A stretch of 64,000 bases of DNA from CBDDLD01 sp965250025 (GTDB lineage: Bacteria; Bacteroidota; Bacteroidia; Flavobacteriales; Flavobacteriaceae). Both the position numbers and the translations under genes were made by a program. The notes under the pieces are model-generated. The model worked only from the letters and a program-made list of their open reading frames with translations, had not been told where the DNA came from and searched no databases. The first letter of the stretch is position 1, and every line of letters starts with the position of its first letter. Positions 9,667 to 19,576 of this stretch are shown here, one piece after another. Location of the stretch: assembly GCA_965250025.1 (NCBI GenBank), contig OZ252283.1:3410001-3474000 (forward strand), read 5' to 3'.

Positions 9667-9976
9667 ATCGATAAAATTCAATGTTGAATAGTTTTAAAAA
9701 GCCCTTGCCCAGCAGACCAAGCAAGGACTATCCACATATTATGGTTAATCACTATTAACCATAAATTAGTTTTACTTCTTTTGAGAAATAGTAATCTTTA
9801 TAAACGCGTTTATTAGAGATTTTAGAATCGGACAGATTTACCTGTAGAAGCGCAATTAATGGTTTGTAATTTCATAATATGTGGATTTTGATTGTGGCAT
9901 AAAATTATCGCAGAAACTTATGGACTGCCTTAAAATGTGACGAATGGTAAAAAAAATAAAGTAGATGGTAAGAGGA
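9667..9976. other. Intergenic region with two hairpins upstream of the adhesin-like gene
   Basis: About 310 bases between the regulator's stop and the adhesin-like start hold no credible gene. A perfect 10-bp inverted repeat with a 4-base loop (TATGGTTAAT, 9740-9749; ATTAACCATA, 9754-9763) has no T-run, so it looks more like an operator than a terminator. Closer to the gene, CCTTGC (9703-9708) pairs with GCAAGG (9721-9726). No clear TAnnTTTG box was found. The region is a candidate target of the adjacent LytTR protein. Confidence 0.45.
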
Positions 9977-12631
9977 CTATTTTAGACTGCCTTTAAAACT
10001 TCTGGATAAGGGTGTTTCTATGCTAGGTTTTATATATACCGAAGTACTATTAGCAGATATAATGTAGTTTTTATTAACGATGTAAGACCGGTGAGTTCTT
10101 ATAAAATTTGGCGGTAATTGTTCTTCTAATAGTTTTAGCTTATTTCGATCTAAAATGATTTTCTCATCCGTGTGAAACTCCAAATAGTTCCCAGCAGCTT
10201 TTATATATTTTAGGTGCTTTAGATAAATCTTTGTCTTATTGTTTAAGACCATAAACTTTTCTTCTACCTTTTTGGCAATCACTTCCTTTTCTTGTTCTAC
10301 TTCTGAAATTCGCTCACGATATGCTTTTAAGCGTCTAAATAGCCATAGGAGCCCTAGGAATGAAAAAATGTAAAACAGATAAGCGGTTTTTGTTCTCCAA
10401 AATGGCGATGCAATTGTAATCTTTAAATGATCGCCTTCCATATTCCAAATGCCATCACTATTGGCTGCGTTGACTTTAAAATTGTAAGTCCCCACAGGCA
10501 ATTTTACATACCGAGCAGTATTAGGTTTTTCTGTTTTGAACCAGTTTGGGTCATGCCCTTCCATAATATATTTATAGGAGTTTAGAAGGGAGTTGGTGTA
10601 GTTAAGCCCAACATACTCTAGCTCTATGGTATTGTACTTCCATGGTAAAGTAATATGATCTTTGAACTTCGGAATGGAAAATGTAGAGTCGGATGTCGCT
10701 ACTCGTAAATCTGTTATGTGAACATATGGTATATTAGGGTCGTCCTTTTTTATCCGTTCAGGATCAAATGAGGTAATGCCATTTACACCTCCAAACCACA
10801 AATTACCTAGGTTGTCTTTAATGACTGATTTTCTATTAAACTCTATATTTTTTAGCCCATTAACTGTCGTGTAATATTTTGCTTTTTGAGTATTGGGGTC
10901 GTAACTCTTAATGCCTTTATCTGAACCCAGCCAGAGCATACCAGAATTATCTTGAGTAACACTAAAAATGACGTGATTATCTTTCAGAACAGATTCAATA
11001 CGGAGGTCTTCTAAATTTAATCTATAAAGCCCATCATTAGTAGCAATCCAAAGTATATTTTCACCCACATATAAATCCCAAATTGAGGACTCGAACACCT
11101 GTTTATTATCTTTTAAGTAAACCTCAGAAATTTCATGTGATTGCAAATGATATTTAAAAAGACCCTGATGTTCTGTAGCTATAAATATATAATTACCGAA
11201 GGCAATTATTTTTTGAATACCAGGATACTCAATGTCTTCTCTTAATGTAAAAGAGGACAATAACTCTCCGTCTTTTTTATTGACTTTATGAATGGCCCTG
11301 TGCGATGTTAACCAAAGAAAATCTTGATTTGTATTACATATAGAAAAGGAAATGTTTTCGTCTTCCTCGGTTAGTGGGATTTCTAATTTTTGAAAGTCTA
11401 AAGTTTCGGGATTAAGACATATTATGCCATCATTGGTTGACATCCAAAGAGAAAAACGATGTTCAGGAACTATTTCTATATCCCAAATGAACAGACCTTC
11501 CATAGGAAAGGTATTTGGCAAAGCTAAGGCTTTAAATAGGCTAGAATTATTAGATTTATAATAAAGCCCTTTAGCCAATGCGTTAGCATAAATTCCGCTT
11601 TTATCGAAGTGTAACGCCATAATAATATCGTCTGATTCTTCGACAATATCATTATGTTTAAAGATTTTTCTATAGGGGTTATAATGAAAAACACCGCCTA
11701 GTGTTCCCACCCAAACACCGCCATTACGATCCTTGTATAGACCTCTTATCTGATTGCTTAAGGCGGACTTCCCTAAGGGTATTTTTGATAGTCTTTTTGT
11801 GTCATAGTGATATTCAAAAAGACCATTATCTGTGCCTATCCATGAACGTTGAGTGTCTAATTCAATGAAATGTTTTGGGTTGGCACTGTTCGGTAATTTA
11901 GGAAGATATCTAAATGGTGTATTAACATCAACATCCGTCGGTATCCACAAGGATTTTGAGCATGTTCCGTAGTGTGTTGTATTAATTGAGATGCCCGAAG
12001 CTTTTTTTACTAATGCTTTAGAATCAATATTATATTCATAGATATCTCCTTCTGCATTACTAACCCATATGATTTTATTGTCAACAGTAATGTCAACCAT
12101 AAAACTATTAAACGTATTAATGCTTTCAATAGTTATAAGCTCAGGATCAAATTGACTCATAACACCATCAGTCGTTATCCATATTTTTTTTGAATTATCA
12201 AGTTGCATTGACATGACTTGATTATTTTTCAACCCAAAACCTTTAAGTCGTATGGGCTTTTCAAAACGTTGTGTATCCTTATTGAAACGATTTAACCCAT
12301 TTTTTGTCCCTATCCAAAGCTGTCCTTGATAATCTTCTGCTATACATCGTATGATATTGGAAGCAATGGAGGTGCTATCTTTTTCTGAGTGAAAAAAAGT
12401 TGTGATATTGTACCCATCATAACGATTTAGCCCATTGTTTGTAGCAAACCAAATATAGCCTTCATTATCCTGATGAATATCAAATACGATATTATTAGAT
12501 AATCCATCTTCTGTTGTTAAGGATTTAAAGGTGTAATTCTTCTCTAGAGTCTGAGCAAGCAGGTTGAGATGAAGTATAAAAGCAGATGCGACTATCAAAC
12601 TTTTAGTTTGTATGTTCCAGTGACATTTCAC
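9977..12631 (-). CDS. Membrane one-component regulator: beta-propeller, Y_Y_Y domain, TM, LytTR
   Basis: A signal sequence ends near LLAQ. Residues ~30-640 are repeated blades of the two-component-regulator propeller type (GYIWFATNNGLNRYDG, QLWIGTKNGLNRF, MLWLGSDKGIKSYD). A Y_Y_Y domain follows (~650-750, YKYIMEGHDPNWF, GTYNFKVNAAN), then one membrane helix (~757-775), a coiled coil (~780-805) and a C-terminal LytTR DNA-binding domain (~805-884; YIKAAGNYLEF, FIRTHRSYIVN). No histidine kinase or receiver is present, so sensing and DNA binding are in one polypeptide. The start is GTG; no in-frame ATG fits better. The nearest candidate target is the adhesin-like gene downstream. The ligand, perhaps a glycan as in relatives, is inferred. 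Confidence 0.88.
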   Translation of the reverse strand: MKCHWNIQTKSLIVASAFILHLNLLAQTLEKNYTFKSLTTEDGLSNNIVFDIHQDNEGYIWFATNNGLNRYDGYNITTFFHSEKDSTSIASNIIRCIAEDYQGQLWIGTKNGLNRFNKDTQRFEKPIRLKGFGLKNNQVMSMQLDNSKKIWITTDGVMSQFDPELITIESINTFNSFMVDITVDNKIIWVSNAEGDIYEYNIDSKALVKKASGISINTTHYGTCSKSLWIPTDVDVNTPFRYLPKLPNSANPKHFIELDTQRSWIGTDNGLFEYHYDTKRLSKIPLGKSALSNQIRGLYKDRNGGVWVGTLGGVFHYNPYRKIFKHNDIVEESDDIIMALHFDKSGIYANALAKGLYYKSNNSSLFKALALPNTFPMEGLFIWDIEIVPEHRFSLWMSTNDGIICLNPETLDFQKLEIPLTEEDENISFSICNTNQDFLWLTSHRAIHKVNKKDGELLSSFTLREDIEYPGIQKIIAFGNYIFIATEHQGLFKYHLQSHEISEVYLKDNKQVFESSIWDLYVGENILWIATNDGLYRLNLEDLRIESVLKDNHVIFSVTQDNSGMLWLGSDKGIKSYDPNTQKAKYYTTVNGLKNIEFNRKSVIKDNLGNLWFGGVNGITSFDPERIKKDDPNIPYVHITDLRVATSDSTFSIPKFKDHITLPWKYNTIELEYVGLNYTNSLLNSYKYIMEGHDPNWFKTEKPNTARYVKLPVGTYNFKVNAANSDGIWNMEGDHLKITIASPFWRTKTAYLFYIFSFLGLLWLFRRLKAYRERISEVEQEKEVIAKKVEEKFMVLNNKTKIYLKHLKYIKAAGNYLEFHTDEKIILDRNKLKLLEEQLPPNFIRTHRSYIVNKNYIISANSTSVYIKPSIETPLSRSFKGSLK

Positions 12632-12646
12632 TGTAGAAAAATACGC

Positions 12647-12680
12647 AAAAAAGGGCTAAACTATAATTTAGCTCTTTTTT
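12647..12680 (-). terminator. Terminator of lepA
   Basis: A 14-bp stem with one G-U pair (AAAAAAGGGCTAAA/TTTAGCTCTTTTTT) around a 6-base loop has a T-run on the minus strand, about 20 bases past the lepA stop. It isolates lepA from the propeller gene that follows in the same direction. Confidence 0.78.
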
Positions 12681-12698
12681 GTATTTAGTATATAGGTG

Positions 12699-14495
12699 TT
12701 AATCGTTAAGCTTTAGAACAGCCATAAATGCTTGTTGAGGTATTTCTACATTTCCTACCTGACGCATACGTTTCTTACCTTTTTTCTGTTTCTCAAGAAG
12801 TTTTCGTTTACGAGAGATATCACCACCATAACATTTTGCAGTAACATCTTTACGTAGTGCTTTTATGGTTTCTCTGGAGATAATTTTAGCACCAATAGCG
12901 GCCTGAACAGGAATGTCAAATTGTTGTCTCGGAATTAGCTCTTTGAGCTTCTCACACATCTTTTTACCTATGGTGTAGGCATTGTCAGCATGGATTAACG
13001 CCGAAAGTGCATCTACCGATTGAGCATTTAAAAGAATATCCACACGTACCAATTTTGAAGCTCGCATACCTATTGGCGAATAGTCAAACGAAGCATACCC
13101 CTTTGAAACGGTTTTAAGGCGGTCATAAAAATCAAATACAATTTCAGCCAAAGGCATATCAAAACTTAATTCTACACGTTCAGTAGTAAGGTAGGTCTGA
13201 TTAGTAATCTGTCCACGTTTTTCAATACATAGACTCATTACAGGACCTACAAAATCAGCTTTTGTAATGATCGTTGCCTTAATATAAGGCTCTTCTACAC
13301 GATTTAAAGTAGAAGGCTCCGGCAGGTCAGATGGGTTATTGACAATAATAATGTCATCTGGGTTTTTATTCGTAAACGCATGATAGCTTACGTTAGGCAC
13401 AGTAGTTATAACTGTCATGTCAAACTCACGTTCTAAACGTTCTTGAATGATTTCGAGGTGGAGCATGCCCAGAAAACCACATCTAAAACCAAACCCTAAA
13501 GCAGCAGAACTTTCCGGTTGAAATACCAGTGATGCATCGTTAAGCTGAAGTTTCTCCATAGAATTACGCAGCTCCTCATAATCTTCAGTATCTACCGGAT
13601 AAATACCAGCAAAAACCATAGGTTTTACATCTTCAAACCCTTCAATAGCATTTGTAGTAGGGTTTTTAGAATCGGTAATGGTATCTCCAACTTTTACTTC
13701 TCGAGCATCTTTAATACCGGTAATTAAATAACCAACATCACCCGATGATATCTCTTTTTTAGGAACCTGATTTAATTTTAAAGTGCCAACCTCATCAGCA
13801 AAATAGCTTTTATTTGTTGCAATGAACTTGATGTGTTGTCCTTTTTTTATAGAACCATTAATTACTCTAAAATAAGTTTCCACACCTCTAAACGGATTAT
13901 AAACCGAGTCAAAAATCAAAGCTTGAAGCGGTTCGTCAGGATTACCACTTGGTGACGGAATACGTTCTATAATGGCAGCAAGAATATCTTCGATACCAAT
14001 GCCTGTTTTAGCACTGGCAGGTATAACTTCTGAAGGGTCACAGCCCAATAAATCTACAATATCATCGGTAACCTCTTCGGGATTAGCACTTGGTAAATCT
14101 ATTTTATTAAGTACAGGTATTATTTCCAAATCATTTTCCAGAGCCAAATAAAGGTTCGATATGGTTTGCGCCTGGATACTCTGAGCAGCATCAACAATTA
14201 ATAACGCCCCTTCGCAAGCAGCAATGGATCGCGATACTTCATAGGAAAAATCCACATGACCAGGGGTATCTATCAGATTAAGAACGTAAGTTTCACCTTT
14301 ATAGGTATACTCCATTTGTATAGCATGAGATTTTATAGTGATTCCTCGCTCACGTTCTAAATCCATATTATCTAACAACTGATCTTGCTTTTCTCTGTCG
14401 GTAACAGAACCCGTATAATCCAGTAATCGATCGGCTAAGGTACTTTTACCGTGATCAATATGTGCGATGATGCAAAAATTTCGGATGTGCTTCAT
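12699..14495 (-). CDS. lepA: Elongation factor 4 (LepA), ribosomal back-translocase GTPase
   Basis: A full-length 598-residue protein with all GTPase motifs: AHIDHGKST (G1, ~11-19), RGITIKS (G2), DTPGHVDF (G3), NKID (G4) and SAKTG (G5). The C-terminal half has the LepA-specific domain, including GFRCGFLGMLHLEI and the Lys/Arg-rich end RKRKLLEKQKKGKKRMR that places the protein in the ribosomal A site. By family it binds stalled or wrongly translocated ribosomes. A minus-strand TATATTTG lies about 30 bases upstream, and a strong terminator ends the gene, so it is monocistronic. Confidence 0.98.
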   Translation of the reverse strand: MKHIRNFCIIAHIDHGKSTLADRLLDYTGSVTDREKQDQLLDNMDLERERGITIKSHAIQMEYTYKGETYVLNLIDTPGHVDFSYEVSRSIAACEGALLIVDAAQSIQAQTISNLYLALENDLEIIPVLNKIDLPSANPEEVTDDIVDLLGCDPSEVIPASAKTGIGIEDILAAIIERIPSPSGNPDEPLQALIFDSVYNPFRGVETYFRVINGSIKKGQHIKFIATNKSYFADEVGTLKLNQVPKKEISSGDVGYLITGIKDAREVKVGDTITDSKNPTTNAIEGFEDVKPMVFAGIYPVDTEDYEELRNSMEKLQLNDASLVFQPESSAALGFGFRCGFLGMLHLEIIQERLEREFDMTVITTVPNVSYHAFTNKNPDDIIIVNNPSDLPEPSTLNRVEEPYIKATIITKADFVGPVMSLCIEKRGQITNQTYLTTERVELSFDMPLAEIVFDFYDRLKTVSKGYASFDYSPIGMRASKLVRVDILLNAQSVDALSALIHADNAYTIGKKMCEKLKELIPRQQFDIPVQAAIGAKIISRETIKALRKDVTAKCYGGDISRKRKLLEKQKKGKKRMRQVGNVEIPQQAFMAVLKLND

Positions 14496-14523
14496 GTATC
14501 GTATTCTAATCCAATTGGAGCTG

Positions 14524-14531
14524 CAAATATA
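14524..14531 (-). promoter_or_regulatory. -7 box of lepA (TATATTTG)
   Basis: An exact TAnnTTTG match on the minus strand, 28 bases before the lepA ATG. No TTG lies at the ideal -33 distance. Confidence 0.45.
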
Positions 14532-14645
14532 ATCGTTTTATGCTGCTAAAACCTATCAAAAAAAGCAATTAAATGGTATAGGTTTACGGCAAAACCACAA
14601 TACCAAATAAAAAACTATTTATATATTGCAGTTCAAACCCAGCTA

Positions 14646-17075
14646 ATGACAACCAAAATAAAGCTACTTTTTAGTGCGTTTTTTTGTGTCTTAACCTCAA
14701 CCCTAACCTCTCAAAACTATACAGTTTCTGGAAAGATTGTTGATGTTGATCAACAACCTATATCCTACGTTAATATTATTCTACAACAGGTATTAAATGA
14801 GAAGGGTTCTATAGAACCAATAGGAACTTCGACTAATGATGACGGGACGTTTCGTTTTGAAAATTTAACCCCCGGCACCTATAATATTATGACGAGTTTT
14901 ATAGGTTTTGAATCTTACAAGGCGTCTATTACAGTTAATGAAGATATTCAACTGCCAGCCATAACTATTAAGGAATCTCCTGAAACCTTAGACCAGATCA
15001 CTATAACTGCAAGACAACCAACCATTACGCGACAACCGGACCGTTTGATTTTTAATGTTGAAAATACAGCGTTGTCTGAAGGATCTGTGTTTGGTGTTTT
15101 AAAAAACACACCAGGCGTTATTGTGTCAAACCTAGGTATTAATATAAAAAGCTCTAAAGCTACGGTTTATATAAACAATAGGCGTGTTCAACTTAGCGAA
15201 GAAGAGTTAATAGCATTGTTGGAAAGCTCTTCAGCTAATAGTATTAAATCCGTTGAAGTCATTACCAACCCTCCGGCCAGTTATGATGCTGATAGTGGAC
15301 CTGTGGTTAATATCATAATGAGCAGGAATCTTATCGCCGGGTATAAAGGTAGTGTCTATTCTAATTATACCCAAGGTGTTTTCCCCAGATATACTTTGGG
15401 CACCAGCCATTTTTTAAAAAATGACAAGATTAATTTTAATATCAACTACAATTATACAAATCAAAAGATCAACAGAGAAAGTGATGAGATAATTAATTTT
15501 TTAGATGATAATAATAACTCGACGGAAGTTTGGCGCTCAGATATAGATAGAAACATCTGGTCTGAAAACCATAATTTGAACTTGAGTTTTGATTACTATA
15601 TAGACCCTGATAATACACTGAGTATTACATCTTCTGGTCTGTATACGCCTTACGCCAAGTATCGTATCAACAATAACACGGTCATAAGGGATGAAAACGC
15701 TATCTTTTTGTCTCGCTTTACATCGGCTGGTTTATCTGGAAATGAAAAGTATAATATTGGTTCAGACGTTAGTTTTAAACATAGTATTAATGACCATAGT
15801 AGCTTAAGGCTTAATGGACATTATACGGTATATAATTATGAATACAATCAAAATGTATTTAGCCGCTTTTTTGATGTAAATGACATCTTTGAAAACGACT
15901 CAGAGTTTAATACTCTAGCTAGTCAAAATACAGAAATCATGGCTGCTAAAGCCGATTACAATAGTTCTGTCGGAGATAATACCGATATTGATCTGGGTGC
16001 TAAGCTTTCAAACATTACTACCGATAGTGATATCAAAAGGGAAGATATTATTAATGGAACCTCTGTTCTCAATGATGAAAACACGGATACATTTAAGTAT
16101 GATGAAATGGTATATGCAGGTTATGCAAATGTTAAAACCTCTTTAGGAAAATGGGACCTAAATGTTGGCATGCGCATAGAGCATACGAAAGTAGAAGGAG
16201 TATCTTTGACGACAAATACCACCAATACCCAGGAGTATACAAACTGGTTTCCAAATGCAAGTATCTCTTACAAAGCCAAAGACGAGTTATTGATTTATGG
16301 AAACTATAAACGAAATATTTCAAGACCTAGTTATACCGATTTAAACCCATTTACGTTTTTTATTAATGAAAACACAATTGCATTAGGCAACCCCAATCTT
16401 GTGCCTACATACATAGATCATTATAAAGTAGGGGTGAATTTTTTAAAGCATTTTACATTTGAAGCTTATTACATAGATTATGATGGGCAGATTAGTGAAA
16501 TCCCAAGACAGGATAATACGACAAATATCATAGCTTTTACTCCAGTTAATTTAGATAGAACAGTGGACTATGGTTTTGATTTTATTGTAGATTTTTACAT
16601 TAATGACCGGTGGAGTTTATACAGTGTATTTTCAATATACAATATTACTCAGAAAGCTAATTTTGGTAGTGATTTTGTAGAGTTCAGTCGATGGTCAACA
16701 TATGGCGATTTATCTACAAACTATACCCTATTAAAGGATAATAGTTTGAACGTAAATCTTACTGCATATTGGGTGCAAAAAAGTTTGATTAACCTATCAA
16801 TTGTTGAAGACCGCTTGTTTTCTTCGCTTAGTATCAGCAAAAGCATTTTGAAAAAGCGAGGTGTTATTTCACTTACTATTGAAGACATATTAAATTTTCA
16901 GAATGAAAATTCAAGAATACAATATTTAAATCAATCCTACTCAAAATATGCCGATATTGATAATCGCTATATAAAACTAGGTTTTAGATATAAGTTTGGC
17001 AACACAAAACTATCTGCAAGAGAAAGAACTTTAGAAGCTGAAGAACGAGAAAGGATTAAAGACCTCAATAACTAA
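14646..17075 (+). CDS. Outer-membrane beta-barrel protein with N-terminal carboxypeptidase-regulatory-like domain (TonB-receptor-like)
   Basis: A signal peptide is followed by a ~85-residue Ig-like domain (YTVSGKIVDVDQQPISYVNI, TPGTYNIMTSFIGFE). A plug-like region comes next (TLDQITITARQP, VNIIMSRN), then a long series of aromatic-rich beta strands to the C-terminus. At 809 residues it fits the 'outer membrane beta-barrel family' common in flavobacteria, related to SusC/TonB receptors. The last ~15 residues are a charged helix (ERTLEAEERERIKD) after the final barrel strand. It sits in the outer membrane and probably imports or exports an unknown ligand. Its stop overlaps the stop of the convergent PD40 gene by four bases. 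Confidence 0.88.
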   Translation: MTTKIKLLFSAFFCVLTSTLTSQNYTVSGKIVDVDQQPISYVNIILQQVLNEKGSIEPIGTSTNDDGTFRFENLTPGTYNIMTSFIGFESYKASITVNEDIQLPAITIKESPETLDQITITARQPTITRQPDRLIFNVENTALSEGSVFGVLKNTPGVIVSNLGINIKSSKATVYINNRRVQLSEEELIALLESSSANSIKSVEVITNPPASYDADSGPVVNIIMSRNLIAGYKGSVYSNYTQGVFPRYTLGTSHFLKNDKINFNINYNYTNQKINRESDEIINFLDDNNNSTEVWRSDIDRNIWSENHNLNLSFDYYIDPDNTLSITSSGLYTPYAKYRINNNTVIRDENAIFLSRFTSAGLSGNEKYNIGSDVSFKHSINDHSSLRLNGHYTVYNYEYNQNVFSRFFDVNDIFENDSEFNTLASQNTEIMAAKADYNSSVGDNTDIDLGAKLSNITTDSDIKREDIINGTSVLNDENTDTFKYDEMVYAGYANVKTSLGKWDLNVGMRIEHTKVEGVSLTTNTTNTQEYTNWFPNASISYKAKDELLIYGNYKRNISRPSYTDLNPFTFFINENTIALGNPNLVPTYIDHYKVGVNFLKHFTFEAYYIDYDGQISEIPRQDNTTNIIAFTPVNLDRTVDYGFDFIVDFYINDRWSLYSVFSIYNITQKANFGSDFVEFSRWSTYGDLSTNYTLLKDNSLNVNLTAYWVQKSLINLSIVEDRLFSSLSISKSILKKRGVISLTIEDILNFQNENSRIQYLNQSYSKYADIDNRYIKLGFRYKFGNTKLSARERTLEAEERERIKDLNN

Positions 17076-18184
17076 TCTTGCCACTCCGCAATAAACAGAT
17101 TCGTATCTCTTCCTCCGCCATTATTACGGTTAGAGGAAAAAGCCAAATACTTACCATCATTAGAAAACACAGGGAAAGCATCAAAAGTTTCTCCGTGAGT
17201 AATTCGCTTTAGGTTTTTACCATCGATATCTATCATATAAAGATTAAAAGGAAAACCACGTTCAGCTTCAAAGTTAGATGAAAATAACACTTTAGTGCCG
17301 GAAGGGTGAAAAAATGGGCTCCAGTTCGCATTCCCTAAATCTGTGAGCTGCCTTAAATCACTGCCATCAGCATTGCAGATGTATAATTCCATTTCGGTGG
17401 GTTCTACAAGTCCTTGAGCTAATAGATCTTTGTAATCTTTGATCTCTTGCTCAGTTTTAGGGCGTGAGGATCTAAAGATAAGCTTAGTACCATCCGGAGA
17501 AAAGAATGCACCGCCGTCATATCCCAATTCGTCAGTAATTTGCTTTACATCTGTACCGTCAATATTCATGGTATACAGTTCCAAATCACCACTTCTGGTA
17601 GAGGTGAAAACAATCTTATCGCCTTTTGGAGAAACCGTGGGTTCTGCATCATAACCGACTTCATTGGTAAGTTGTTTTACAATATTACCTTCTAAATCTG
17701 CAACAAAAATGTCATAACTGTCGTAGATAGGCCAAATATATTTTCCATTTAAACGCAATGGTGTTTCTGGGCATTTTTCATCACCTAAATGTGTAGAAGC
17801 ATAAATGATGTGCTTATTATCTGGTAAAAAATAAGAGCAGGTGGTGCGCCCCTTACCAGTACTTACCATTGGCGGGATTTTATGTTCAAAGGATTCGTCA
17901 ATATGCATCAGGAACATTTGATCGCAATCTACTCCCCAAGCCTTATTGTTAGATTGAAATACCAATTGTTGATCATCAAAACTCCAATAAGCTTCAGCAT
18001 TATCGCCACCAAAAGTAATTTGTCTTAAGGATTTAAAATGTGTTTCTTCAGGATAGATTAAAGGGTTTTTCACCTCTGAGGAATCTCGGGTAGTTTCCGG
18101 ATTCAAATCCGAAGATTTTGAAGCTTCATTTTTACAAGATGCGCATGTAATGAGTAAAAACAATACAACAACAAATTTGTTCAT
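17072..18184 (-). CDS. TolB-like PD40 beta-propeller lipoprotein
   Basis: A lipoprotein signal (MNKFVVVLFLLITCASC) leads into repeated WD40-like PD40 blades, each with a SPDGTKLIFRS type motif (SPKGDKIVFTSTRSG, HPSGTKVLFSSN, SNDGKYLAFSSNRNN). The 370 residues would make a six-bladed propeller, as in TolB and the N-terminal halves of some peptidases, but no catalytic domain follows. It is probably anchored in the envelope. The ATG at MNKF is preferred to a GTG two codons earlier. It shares a compact divergent promoter with the M28 peptidase, so the two may be coregulated. Confidence 0.85.
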   Translation of the reverse strand: MNKFVVVLFLLITCASCKNEASKSSDLNPETTRDSSEVKNPLIYPEETHFKSLRQITFGGDNAEAYWSFDDQQLVFQSNNKAWGVDCDQMFLMHIDESFEHKIPPMVSTGKGRTTCSYFLPDNKHIIYASTHLGDEKCPETPLRLNGKYIWPIYDSYDIFVADLEGNIVKQLTNEVGYDAEPTVSPKGDKIVFTSTRSGDLELYTMNIDGTDVKQITDELGYDGGAFFSPDGTKLIFRSSRPKTEQEIKDYKDLLAQGLVEPTEMELYICNADGSDLRQLTDLGNANWSPFFHPSGTKVLFSSNFEAERGFPFNLYMIDIDGKNLKRITHGETFDAFPVFSNDGKYLAFSSNRNNGGGRDTNLFIAEWQD

Positions 18185-18218
18185 AATCACAGAATTATAA
18201 TAAATGGGTTTTAATGCC

Positions 18219-18236
18219 TAATTTTGCGCAAAAATA
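18219..18236. promoter_or_regulatory. Back-to-back divergent -7 boxes
   Basis: On the plus strand TAATTTTG (18219-18226) faces the M28 gene. On the minus strand TATTTTTG (18236-18229) faces the PD40 gene. Only CG separates them, so the whole is a near-palindrome of 18 bases. Predicted leaders are about 17 bases (plus) and 40 bases (minus). Both match TAnnTTTG exactly; no good -33 TTG was seen. Confidence 0.6.
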
Positions 18237-18246
18237 AGATATAGCA

Positions 18247-19491
18247 ATGAAAAAACTTTCATTTTTATGTGTTTTAGTGGGATTGATATCCTGTAAGCCA
18301 GAGCCAAAAGTCGCAGAAGATAAAATCAAAGAAGATGTATCTTTTTTAGCAGATGATAAGCTGGAAGGACGTCAAACAGGAACAAAAGGCGAACAATTAG
18401 CTGCAGAATATATCAGTGACAGGTATAAGGCTATAGGGCTTCAGCCTAAAGGTACGGAGGGTTACCTACAAGCCTTTTCATTTAAGCCTAAAACAGACCC
18501 GCATAAAGAAGTAGAATTCACAACTAATGAAGACGGTACTGTAACCGGAAAAAATGTTATAGGGTTTATAGATAACAATGCTGAACATACAGTAGTCATT
18601 GGAGCGCATTATGATCATCTGGGTTTTGGAGGCGAAGGCTCGCTGTACAGGGAAGAGGATAAAGCCATACATAATGGTGCCGATGATAATGCCAGTGGTG
18701 TTGCTGTATTACTAAATTTAGCAAGCAGGCTTGCTGTAAAAAATGAAATGGCTGAAGTAAAAGACAAGAATAACTATCTATTTATGGCCTTTTCAGGAGA
18801 AGAAATGGGACTTCTAGGTTCCAACTACTTTTCTAAGAACCCGACAATAGACGAAACATCCATCAACTATATGATCAATATGGATATGGTGGGACGTTTG
18901 AAGGCGGATAGTACGCTAGCGGTTTATGGTACAGGTACTTCACCCATGTTTAAACAAGTATTGAAGTCGCATAATGATAGCTTTAAGCTTGTAGAAAATG
19001 AAAGTGGTGTAGGGCCTTCTGATCACACGTCTTTTTATTTGATCGATGTTCCTGTATTACATTTTTTTACAGGCCAGCATGAAGATTATCACAAACCGGG
19101 AGATGATCCTGAAAAACTGAACTATGATGGAATGAGACTTATTTCAGACTATCTTATAGATATCATTTCCGATTTGGATGATAATGGAAAGCTGGCATTT
19201 AGAACGACTAAAAACGAAAGTGATGACACACCGCGTTTCAAAGTAGGTCTGGGTGTAGTACCCGATTATTTATTTGACGGCAAAGGGATGCGTATTGATG
19301 GCACTCGCGAGGAAACACCCGCTTACAATGCCGGTTTACAAAAAGGAGATATTGTACTCCAATTAGGAGATAGTACAGTAACCGATATGTATAGTTATAT
19401 GAGAGCATTATCTGTTTTTGATAATGGTGATGAAGCGTTTATCAAAGTAAAACGAGAAAAAGATACTATTGAAACTACGGTGAAGTTTTAA
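18247..19491 (+). CDS. M28 family zinc aminopeptidase with C-terminal PDZ domain, lipoprotein
   Basis: The lipobox is LISC (~16). An M28 catalytic domain fills about residues 85-300, with its zinc-site motifs in order: GAHYDHLGF, NGADDNASGVAVLL, FSGEEMGLLGS, NMDMVGRL and SDHTSF. A PDZ-like domain (~325-414; GLGVVPDYLFDGKGMRIDG, AGLQKGDIVLQLGD) completes the protein, as in many bacterial M28 lipoproteins. It would trim amino acids from peptides in the envelope. A strong bidirectional terminator follows. Confidence 0.93.
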   Translation: MKKLSFLCVLVGLISCKPEPKVAEDKIKEDVSFLADDKLEGRQTGTKGEQLAAEYISDRYKAIGLQPKGTEGYLQAFSFKPKTDPHKEVEFTTNEDGTVTGKNVIGFIDNNAEHTVVIGAHYDHLGFGGEGSLYREEDKAIHNGADDNASGVAVLLNLASRLAVKNEMAEVKDKNNYLFMAFSGEEMGLLGSNYFSKNPTIDETSINYMINMDMVGRLKADSTLAVYGTGTSPMFKQVLKSHNDSFKLVENESGVGPSDHTSFYLIDVPVLHFFTGQHEDYHKPGDDPEKLNYDGMRLISDYLIDIISDLDDNGKLAFRTTKNESDDTPRFKVGLGVVPDYLFDGKGMRIDGTREETPAYNAGLQKGDIVLQLGDSTVTDMYSYMRALSVFDNGDEAFIKVKREKDTIETTVKF

Positions 19492-19515
19492 TTTTAGAAT
19501 AAAATCAACATTATA

Positions 19516-19555
19516 AAAACTCTGATTTAATACATTAAATCAGAGTTTTGTTTTT
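19516..19555. terminator. Bidirectional terminator
   Basis: A perfect 15-bp stem (AAAACTCTGATTTAA/TTAAATCAGAGTTTT) with a TACA loop and flanking A and T runs lies between the convergent M28 peptidase gene and the small hypothetical gene. Confidence 0.85.
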
Positions 19556-19576
19556 AGCACAATTGTATATCTAAAG

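Noticed and set aside
9740..9763. Inverted repeat as terminator of the propeller-LytTR gene
   Set aside because: It lies over 200 bases past the stop and is not followed by a T-run on the minus strand.
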